From positions 1-6,167 of the forward strand of contig CALZCR010000119.1 in assembly GCA_945631445.1 (NCBI GenBank): a DNA stretch of 6,167 bases, given 5' to 3'. The position numbers and the translations under genes are program-made. Shown here piece by piece: positions 1 through 4,841 of the stretch. The number at the start of each line of letters is the position of its first letter. Position 1 is the first letter of the stretch. Under the pieces are notes generated by a model, which searched no databases, was not told the DNA's origin, and was given only the letters and a program-made list of their open reading frames with translations. The DNA comes from an uncultured Corynebacterium sp. (GTDB lineage Bacteria > Actinomycetota > Actinomycetes > Mycobacteriales > Mycobacteriaceae).

Positions 1-1
1 T

Positions 2-949
2 GCGTTTCTTCATGCCCCGCTGCCCGGAGACGTCCGCGCCCAGGAACCTGATCATGATGAACGCGACGGCGAAGACCAGCAGGAAAATCAACGTCGACAA
101 CGCCGAGGCCGAGTTGAAGTTGCCTTGGCGCATATCCTCGACCACCAGCTGGGAGACCACCGCGGTCGGGGAGTTCGACGACGAGGAGATCATGATGACC
201 GGCAGGTCGTACATGCGCAGCGCGTCAAGGGTGCGAAAGAGCACCGCCACCATCAACGCCGGGCGCACCAACGGCAGGGTGATCAGGGTGAAGCGTTGCC
301 AGGCGGTGGCCCCGTCGACGCGGGCGGCCTCGTAGGTTTCTTTGGGGATCATCTGCAAACCGGCGAGGATGAGCAACGCCATGAACGGCGCCGTCTTCCA
401 CACGTCCGCGATGATCACCGCGAAACGGGCGGCCCACGGGTCCGTCGTCCACGCGACGTCGAGGCCGAACAAGGAGTTGACGATGCCCTGCGGGGCGAAG
501 ATGAACTGCCACAGCTTGGCGGTCACCGCGGTGGGGATCGCCCACGGGATGAGCACCGCCGCGCGCACCAGGCCGCGGCCGCGGTAGTTGCCGGCCATGA
601 TCAGCGCCATGATCATGCCCAGGATCGTCTCCAGAGCGACGGTGACGACCGTGAAGAACAGCGTGTTGCGCACCGCGGGCCAGAAATCCGTCGCCAAGGT
701 GCCGGGCGGGCAGACGGTGGCGGTGCCGTCGGCGCCCAGGCACCGCTGGGTCAACCAGTAGAGGTAGTTGTCGAAGCCGGCGAAACCGCCGTCGGTGAAC
801 AGCCCGGTGGTGGGGTCAAGCCCCTTGTCGGCCTGGAAGGACAGGTAGACGGCGCGGACGATGGGGTAGCCGATGACGATGGCGAGCACGACCAGCGCCG
901 GGGCGATGAGCGCGGCCGCGCGTCTGGTCTGCTGGGCCCGGGTGAGCAT
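2..949 (-). CDS. Sugar ABC transporter permease, MalF/UgpA/SugA type (3' end beyond window)
   Basis: This is one of the two channel-forming inner-membrane subunits of a binding-protein-dependent carbohydrate importer. I translated it by hand: 316 codons stay open from ATG 949 to the left edge, and the stop lies outside. A strong ribosome binding site, AGGAGG (961-956), sits 6 nt before the ATG. The protein begins with a short basic end and a hydrophobic segment (about residues 11-33). Further hydrophobic segments lie near 93-119, 126-148, 174-196, 228-240 and 283-301, as expected for about six helices. The permease signature EAARVDGATAWQRF, continuing to LPLVRP, lies at 207-230; this is the EAA loop that docks on the ATPase. 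A loop between the first two helices (about 40-90) holds two cysteines, C70 and C80. The gene lies 87 bp after the binding-protein gene. Family assignment is firm. SugA/TusF identity is inferred from operon order. Confidence 0.93.
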   Translation of the reverse strand, partial: MLTRAQQTRRAAALIAPALVVLAIVIGYPIVRAVYLSFQADKGLDPTTGLFTDGGFAGFDNYLYWLTQRCLGADGTATVCPPGTLATDFWPAVRNTLFFTVVTVALETILGMIMALIMAGNYRGRGLVRAAVLIPWAIPTAVTAKLWQFIFAPQGIVNSLFGLDVAWTTDPWAARFAVIIADVWKTAPFMALLILAGLQMIPKETYEAARVDGATAWQRFTLITLPLVRPALMVAVLFRTLDALRMYDLPVIMISSSSNSPTAVVSQLVVEDMRQGNFNSASALSTLIFLLVFAVAFIMIRFLGADVSGQRGMKKR

Positions 950-955
950 CAGGGA

Positions 956-961
956 CCTCCT
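956..961 (-). promoter_or_regulatory. Strong ribosome binding site of the permease gene
   Basis: The minus strand reads AGGAGG followed by TCCCTG and then ATG at 949. This perfect Shine-Dalgarno core at 6-nt spacing fixes the permease start and lies downstream of the intergenic hairpin, so the permease can be translated independently of the binding-protein gene. Confidence 0.8.
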
Positions 962-980
962 GGTGGGACACAAGGCGCAA

Positions 981-1017
981 CCGCCGCCCCGACCTGGGTG
1001 TGGCGTCGGGGCGGCGG
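981..1017 (-). repeat. Intra-operon hairpin between binding-protein and permease genes
   Basis: The arms CCGCCGCCCCGAC (981-993) and GTCGGGGCGGCGG (1005-1017) are exact reverse complements, 13 bp, around an 11-nt loop. In the minus-strand transcript the hairpin begins 20 nt after the binding-protein stop and ends 20 nt before the permease Shine-Dalgarno. No run of U follows (the next bases are TTGCGCCTTG), so it is not a standard rho-independent terminator. Stable hairpins at this place in binding-protein operons, such as malE-malF of E. coli, protect the upstream message and keep binding protein in excess over permease. That role is inferred here. Confidence 0.75.
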
Positions 1018-1036
1018 AAAGCGAGAAGGACGGTTC

Positions 1037-2320
1037 TTAGTTCGAGGCGTTGTCGATCGCGGCCTTCATGTCCGCGGTGGCGTCGTCGACGCTCTTGCCC
1101 GCGGTCAGCGCCGCATAGGCGTTGTCCTGGACGGCCTTGGAAATCTCCGGGTAGAACGGGCTGACCGGGCGCGGCGCGGCGTTTTCCAGGGAGGTCTTCA
1201 GCGCCGGCAAGTAGGGGAACTGCTCGGTGAGGGACTCGTCGTCGTAGATGGAGGCCAGCACCGGCGGGAAGGAGGCCTCGGCGAAGGACATCTGGTTGTC
1301 CTCGTTGACGATGAACTCGATGAAGTCGCGCGCGGTGGCCTTGTTCTCCGAGTTGACGTTGATGCCGTTGTTGTAGCCGCCCAGGGTGGACACGCCCACC
1401 CCGTCGGCGCCGACGAGCGGGGAGACCTCGACGCTGCCGGCGATCTCGGAGGCTTCGCCCTCGGCGTTGGTGTACATGTACGGCCAGTTGATGGCGTACG
1501 CGGTGCGGCCCTCGACGAAGGCCAGGTTGGTCTCCTCCTCGGTGGCGGCGGTGGACTCGCCGGAGATGACGCCGTCGTCGTAGGCGTCAACCAGCGCCTG
1601 TAGGCCGGCCTTGGACTCGTTGGAGTCGACGGTGACGTTGCCGTCGTCGTCGAGAACGGACCCGCCCCAGCCCTCCATGAAGCCGACGGTGTTCACGGTC
1701 AGGCCCTCGTACTGGCTCAGCTGCAGGGTCAGGCACTCGACGTCGGCGGCCTCGGCGTCCTCGCAGGAGGCGACGAGTTCCTCCCAGTCGCCCGGTTCCG
1801 CGTCGATGATCTCGGTGTTGCGGAAGAGCAGCTGGCCGTTGGTGTTCTGCGGCAGCGCGTAGAGAGTGTCGTTGTAGGTGGCGGATTCGACGGTCGCATC
1901 CAACAGCCCGCCCGTGTCGACCGCCAGGTCGCCCTCGAGCGGGGCGAGGTACTGATTGGCGGCGAAATCGGCGGTCCAGATGACGTCGAGGGCCATGACG
2001 TCGTAGTCGGAGTTGCCGGCCTGCAGCGACTGCACCAGGGTTTCGCGCTGGGCGTCGGCCTCGCCGGGCAGCTCGTTGAGGGTGACCTCCTCGTCGGGGT
2101 TCTCCTCGTTCCAGGCGTCAATGATCGGGATGAGCTTGTCGGTGTCGTTCGCGCCCATCGCGAAGGTGATCGGGCCGCGGCCGTCGGTCTCCCCGGCGTC
2201 CGGGGCGGCGACGTCTCCGCCGCCGTCGCTCGTGTCGTTGCCGCAGGCCACCAAGGTGACGGCGGCCAAGGCTGCGGCGGCGAGAGTGGCCGCCACCTTA
2301 CGGGGCTTGGGCAGGGTCAT
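1037..2320 (-). CDS. Extracellular sugar-binding lipoprotein of ABC importer (family 1 SBP, LpqY/TusE-like)
   Basis: This is the substrate-capturing lipoprotein of the importer, anchored outside the cytoplasmic membrane. From ATG 2320 it has 427 residues, typical for family 1 binding proteins. It starts with a basic end (MTLPKPRK), a hydrophobic stretch (about 9-25) and the lipobox LVAC with the lipidated cysteine at 26, then a Gly/Asp-rich linker. The mature part has the usual pattern: PITFAMG strand near 50, IPIIDAWNEENP near 64-75, QRETLVQSLQAG, YDVMALDVIWTADFA near 106-120, and a WGGSV stretch near 218. Two further cysteines (186, 196) are ten residues apart and could form a disulfide. 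A GTG at 2329 would extend the protein by three residues, but it lies inside the Shine-Dalgarno AAAGGTGG (2333-2326), so the ATG is preferred. The stop is TAA. Trehalose or a related disaccharide is the best guess for substrate, from family resemblance recalled from memory and from the neighbours. Confidence 0.92.
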   Translation of the reverse strand: MTLPKPRKVAATLAAAALAAVTLVACGNDTSDGGGDVAAPDAGETDGRGPITFAMGANDTDKLIPIIDAWNEENPDEEVTLNELPGEADAQRETLVQSLQAGNSDYDVMALDVIWTADFAANQYLAPLEGDLAVDTGGLLDATVESATYNDTLYALPQNTNGQLLFRNTEIIDAEPGDWEELVASCEDAEAADVECLTLQLSQYEGLTVNTVGFMEGWGGSVLDDDGNVTVDSNESKAGLQALVDAYDDGVISGESTAATEEETNLAFVEGRTAYAINWPYMYTNAEGEASEIAGSVEVSPLVGADGVGVSTLGGYNNGINVNSENKATARDFIEFIVNEDNQMSFAEASFPPVLASIYDDESLTEQFPYLPALKTSLENAAPRPVSPFYPEISKAVQDNAYAALTAGKSVDDATADMKAAIDNASN

Positions 2321-2329
2321 CGGGTCCAC

Positions 2330-2436
2330 CTTTCGAGTTGGTCAGGTGGTCATGACATTAGTGAATTGACACACGTCGCCACAGCGTTTTGAGGTAAATC
2401 ACCCCCATTGGGACGGGCGGACGCCGCTGGATCAGG
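2330..2436 (-). other. Intergenic region between ATPase and binding-protein genes
   Basis: These 107 bp are less GC-rich than the genes and hold the binding-protein Shine-Dalgarno at the downstream end. A perfect 8-bp palindrome GTCATGAC lies at 2349-2356. The minus strand has TAATGT (2360-2355), which could be a weak -10 hexamer, but I see no matching -35 element. A small GCGG-ACG-CCGC hairpin lies near 2416-2428. The gap is long enough for an internal promoter that would raise binding-protein expression, but no site is convincing. No small gene is seen. Confidence 0.35.
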
Positions 2437-3444
2437 TCATAACCGCAGTCCGGAGGTCTGATCAAACCGGTGCGCGACGGCGGGGTCGTACGCCAGCTGT
2501 ACCCGCTCACCAGGGGAGAGGCGCCGGCCGTCGGTGATGCGGGCGACGAGCCGGTCACCGTCGCAGTCGGCGTAGACATAGGACTCGGAACCGAGCTCCT
2601 CGATGATCGTGACCGCCCCGTCGCGCACCACCCAGCCAGCGGGGGCGGTGGCCAGCGCGTCGAGCAGCGACATCGCCTCCGGCCGCACCCCCAAAGTCAC
2701 GCCGTCGCCGGGAAAGAGGTTCATCGCCGGCGAACCGATGAAACCCGCGACGAACTCGTTGACCGGGGCGTCGTAGAGCTCGCGCGGCGGGGCGACCTGC
2801 TGCAAAATCCCGTCCTTGAGCACCGCCACCCGGTCACCCATGGTCATGGCCTCCACCTGATCATGGGTGACATACACGGTGGTGGTGCCCAGCCGACGCT
2901 GCAAAGACGCGAGTTCCGCGCGGGTCTGCACGCGCAGCTTCGCGTCCAGGTTGCTCAGCGGTTCATCCATGAGAAAGACTTTCGGGGCGCGCACGATGGC
3001 CCGTCCCATCGCCACGCGCTGCCGCTGACCGCCCGACAGGTCCTTCGGCTTGCGGTCGAGCAGCTCGCTCAGGCCGAGCAGATCCGCGGCCTCGCGCACC
3101 TTGGCGTTGATCTCCGCCTTCGGCAACTTGGCCAACTTCAGCGCGAAACCCATGTTTTTGGCCACGCTCAGGTGCGGGTACAGGGCGTAATTCTGAAACA
3201 CCATCGCGATGTCGCGCTCCCCGGGCTCGACGCCGGTGACGTCGCGGTCGTCGATGAGGATCCGCCCCTCGGAGACCGGCTCCAGGCCCGCCAGTGCGCG
3301 CAGCGTCGTCGACTTGCCGCAACCGGAGGGGCCGACGAGCACGAGGAACTCCCCGTCGGCGATCTCCAGGTTCAAGTCAGCGACGCTCGGGCTCTCGGCG
3401 CCGGGGTAACGGATGGAGACCTGCTCGAATGTCACCGTTGTCAT
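2437..3444 (-). CDS. Carbohydrate ABC transporter ATPase, MsiK/UgpC/SugC family
   Basis: This cytoplasmic ATPase works as a dimer to power the sugar importer. All nucleotide-binding elements are visible in order: Walker A GPSGCGKST (38-46), Q-loop Q84 in VFQNYALYPH, signature LSGGQRQR (136-143), Walker B VFLMDEP (156-162), D-loop SNLDA and the switch histidine H194 in VTHDQVEAM. The stretch around 245-335 (GVRPEAMSLL, then IIEELGSESYVYA) is the TOBE-type C-terminal domain of MalK-like proteins. At 335 residues it is somewhat shorter than many MalK/MsiK proteins (about 360-390), so the regulatory C-terminus is compact. ATG 3444 agrees with family N-termini (MTTVTFEQVSIRYPG). No purine-rich Shine-Dalgarno precedes it (upstream is TAGCTTTCTTTC). 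It is the first gene of the importer operon, and the IS end lies 43 bp upstream. Such ATPases can serve several importers; here it lies beside its own binding protein and permease. Confidence 0.95.
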   Translation of the reverse strand: MTTVTFEQVSIRYPGAESPSVADLNLEIADGEFLVLVGPSGCGKSTTLRALAGLEPVSEGRILIDDRDVTGVEPGERDIAMVFQNYALYPHLSVAKNMGFALKLAKLPKAEINAKVREAADLLGLSELLDRKPKDLSGGQRQRVAMGRAIVRAPKVFLMDEPLSNLDAKLRVQTRAELASLQRRLGTTTVYVTHDQVEAMTMGDRVAVLKDGILQQVAPPRELYDAPVNEFVAGFIGSPAMNLFPGDGVTLGVRPEAMSLLDALATAPAGWVVRDGAVTIIEELGSESYVYADCDGDRLVARITDGRRLSPGERVQLAYDPAVAHRFDQTSGLRL

Positions 3445-3471
3445 GAAAGAAAGCTACCACGCGACAACGGT
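3434..3471. repeat. 9-bp inverted repeat over the ATPase start codon (possible operator or hairpin)
   Basis: ACCGTTGTC (3434-3442) and GACAACGGT (3463-3471) are perfect reverse complements separated by 20 nt. On the minus strand the repeat spans the last 27 nt before the ATPase ATG; the G of the ATG and the next codons lie in the second arm. It could be a two-half-site operator, or an RNA hairpin that occludes the start codon in longer transcripts. The function is inferred; the repeat itself is plain. Confidence 0.5.
3451..3456 (-). promoter_or_regulatory. Possible -10 hexamer for a leaderless ATPase transcript
   Basis: The minus strand has TAGCTT with its last base 6 nt before the A of ATG 3444. 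This spacing would place transcription start on the start codon, a leaderless arrangement common in actinobacteria, and would explain the missing Shine-Dalgarno. The hexamer is a weak match and I see no good -35 element. Confidence 0.22.
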
Positions 3472-3487
3472 CCGGAACGGCGAAAAC

Positions 3488-3508
3488 CTAGATGATTGAT
3501 TCCTGGGG
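3488..3508 (+). repeat. Left terminal inverted repeat of the IS
   Basis: These 21 bp match the right end in inverted orientation with one mismatch (T3496 against the complement of C4357). The outermost four bases, CTAG, could instead be target sequence. Confidence 0.85.
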
Positions 3509-3538
3509 GCAGCACGGGAGTCGCTACCGATAAATAAA

Positions 3539-3588
3539 GCGAGAGTGTTGAAAATCGAAGTCGGGGACAACAATCTCAACACTCTCGC
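3539..3588 (+). repeat. 13-bp inverted repeat enclosing the transposase start
   Basis: GCGAGAGTGTTGA (3539-3551) and TCAACACTCTCGC (3576-3588) are exact reverse complements with a 24-nt loop. The first arm contains the GTG start at 3545. The second arm encodes residues LNTLA. A transcript entering from outside the IS would fold here and hide the start codon, a known way for elements such as IS10 and IS50 to limit transposase made from read-through. The role in this element is inferred. Confidence 0.65.
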
Positions 3589-4332
3589 ACCAGCGGTGTA
3601 TGTCGCCACCGACGACTACCTCAACACCCACCTGAGCAGCATGTTTCCCTACATCCCGCAGCAGTCTGGTTACAACAAACGCCAACGCCGTCTCACCGCA
3701 GTGATGCAGCACGTCATGGCGCACCTGAGCGCCTCGACCGGCCTGCTGGGCGACGATATCTGGGTCGTGGACTCCGCCCCAGTCGAATGCGGCCACTCAA
3801 GGGAAACAGCCACACGCTCCAACCTGGCCGGCTATGCGGACTACGGCTGCTGCGCCTCGCACTCCCGATTCTTCTGGGGTCTGCGCCTGCACCTGGTGGC
3901 TACGCTGCATGACCTGCCGGTCAGCTACGCCGTCACCGGGGCAAAAGCCGATGAACGCCAGACGTTGCTGACGATGTTCGATGCCGCGCAAGTGTGCGTG
4001 CCTCCTGGGCAGGTGATCATGGCGGATAAAGGCTACGACGGTGCCTGGCTGGAAGAAGCGCTCAACGGTGGTGGCGTCGAGTGGATCCGGCCTACCCGCA
4101 AAGGCGAGGCGCCCAGGCCCGGCAGGCAGTTCCTCAAGCCCTTACGTCAGCGGATTGAGCCGGTGTTCGACACCTTGAAGGCCAGCTGGGTCTCGAACAA
4201 CACGGCGGTAGGACCGTGGCTGGGGTACTCAGCCGGGTGATGCGGCGGCTGTTGGCGTTGACCGCGGTGATCTGGCACAACCACACCACCGGGCAGCCGG
4301 TGCTGCGGTCGCTGATCGCGTATGACCACTAA
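3545..4332 (+). pseudogene. IS982-like DDE transposase, internally deleted and frameshifted
   Basis: The intact protein would cut and join the IS ends. Catalytic residues remain: D76 in VVDSAPVECG, D161 in MADKGYDG and E205 in RQRIEPVFD, spaced 85 and 44 apart. Typical family blocks are also present (SHSRFFWGLRLHL, LTGAKADER-like TGAKADERQTLL, PTRKGEAPRPG, FLKPLRQ). Two defects are seen. After TDDYLNTH (about residue 29) the protein passes directly to LSSMFPYIPQQ, omitting about 50 residues (the LSDAEL...AVMQALLG region) that I recall in relatives. After codon 212 (AAG 4178-4180) one G appears missing: frame 0 gives an unrelated tail ending at 4240, while the -1 frame from 4183 reads QLGLEQHGGRT and on to LRSLIAYDH, with a stop at 4330-4332, the family C-terminus. 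There is no slippery heptamer, so programmed frameshifting is unlikely. The GTG start lies in a hairpin and has a weak ribosome site. Confidence 0.85.
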
Positions 4333-4344
4333 ACTCCCAGCACG

Positions 4345-4365
4345 CCCCAGGAATCACTCATCTAG
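4345..4365 (-). repeat. Right terminal inverted repeat of the IS
   Basis: This is the inverted partner of the left end, 20 of 21 bases identical. Its outer bases 4362-4364 are also the TAG stop codon of the arfB-like gene on the minus strand. Confidence 0.85.
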
Positions 4366-4820
4366 TACTCCGACGGTCGTTTCCGTGACTTTTTTATCTC
4401 GGATCGCGCGCGTTTTCTTTCCAGACGACGCCGCTGCGACCCCCGGGTGGGTTTGGTGGGGCGCCGGACTACCGGCGGGGCCACGGCCTCGCGTAACAGA
4501 GCGCTGAGCCGTTGTCGGGCTACGCTTCGGTTCCGCCGCTGCGAGCGATGCTCAGAGGCGGTGATGGTGAGCACGGTCCCGGCGAGTCTGGGACGGAGAT
4601 TGGCTAGGGCCCGTTGCCGCTGCCGCTCGTTTAGCGCTGTGGTGGTCGCGAGATCAATGCTGAGTTGGACCCGCGAGTCAGTGGTGTTGACTCCTTGCCC
4701 TCCGGGACCGGAGGCGCGGGAGAACTGCTCCTGCAACTCGCGGTCCGGAATGAACACCCCCTGTGGGGCGCCGGGACCGGGGGACACACGCACACCTTTC
4801 ACGCCCCTAGTGTCCCACAT
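4362..4820 (-). CDS. arfB: ArfB/YaeJ-type peptidyl-tRNA hydrolase (ribosome rescue factor)
   Basis: ArfB enters the empty mRNA channel of ribosomes stalled at the end of a broken message and hydrolyses the peptidyl-tRNA. The sequence shows the class-I release-factor catalytic motif GGQ (residues 40-42, in SGPGGQGVNTTDSRVQL), the linker ARRPTxPT-like VRRPTKPTRGSQRRR (about 119-133) and a Lys/Arg-rich tail to KKSRKRPSEY, which in ArfB lies in the mRNA tunnel. There is no stop-codon recognition domain, so it is not a normal release factor. The longest form has 152 residues from ATG 4820, without a clear ribosome site. GTG starts at 4793 or 4787 (the latter 7 nt after AAAGG) would give about 143 or 141 residues, close to the 140 of E. 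coli ArfB. The gene lies 21 bp after the VWA gene, probably co-transcribed. Its TAG stop lies in the IS end, but the protein looks complete. Confidence 0.9.
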   Translation of the reverse strand: MWDTRGVKGVRVSPGPGAPQGVFIPDRELQEQFSRASGPGGQGVNTTDSRVQLSIDLATTTALNERQRQRALANLRPRLAGTVLTITASEHRSQRRNRSVARQRLSALLREAVAPPVVRRPTKPTRGSQRRRLERKRARSEIKKSRKRPSEY

Positions 4821-4841
4821 GCCAGGGGCCGGGGCGATCCG

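Larger units (their letters stand above)
3488..4365 (+). mobile_element. IS982-like insertion sequence, 878 bp, degenerate copy
   Basis: The element is bounded by terminal inverted repeats: CTAGATGATTGATTCCTGGG(G) at 3488-3508 matches the reverse complement of 4345-4365 at 20 of 21 positions. The similarity continues imperfectly inward to a shared GGGAGT near 3516-3521. It carries one transposase gene, which is damaged. CTAG at each end may be a 4-bp target duplication or part of the repeats; being its own reverse complement, it cannot be assigned. No other repeat is shared by the outer flanks. Adding back the roughly 150 bp apparently deleted from the transposase gives about 1 kb, the normal IS982-family size. 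It lies between the arfB-like gene and the ABC importer, with its transposase reading against both. Confidence 0.85.

Noticed and set aside
225..743. 172-codon open frame on the minus strand
   Set aside because: It overlaps the permease in another frame. The Arg/His/Pro-rich product has no membrane segments, while the true frame carries the EAA motif and a strong ribosome site.
981..1017. Hairpin considered as a rho-independent terminator
   Set aside because: No U-tract follows on either strand, and the permease gene with its ribosome site comes directly after, so it is better explained as an intra-operon element.
125..1603. 492-codon open frame on the plus strand
   Set aside because: It is antisense to the permease and binding-protein genes. 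Its product is rich in Gly, Arg, Asp and His in the way typical of GC-rich mirror frames, has no recognisable domain, and the opposite-strand genes are certain.
2349..2356. GTCATGAC palindrome as a regulator site
   Set aside because: An 8-bp palindrome without longer flanking symmetry is too short to call. A nearby GTG-N6-CAC pair does not have the spacing of a GlxR/CRP-type site.
2366..2371. TTGACA, a perfect -35 match on the plus strand
   Set aside because: No fitting -10 hexamer lies 16-18 bp downstream and there is no plus-strand gene to serve until the IS transposase more than 1 kb away.
2470..3495. 341-codon open frame on the plus strand
   Set aside because: It lies opposite the ATPase gene, which has every ABC motif in order. 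The plus-strand product has low-complexity composition and no family features.
3524..3991. Two minus-strand open frames inside the IS (3524-3796, 3797-3991)
   Set aside because: Both are antisense to the transposase coding sequence and show no start signals or known features.
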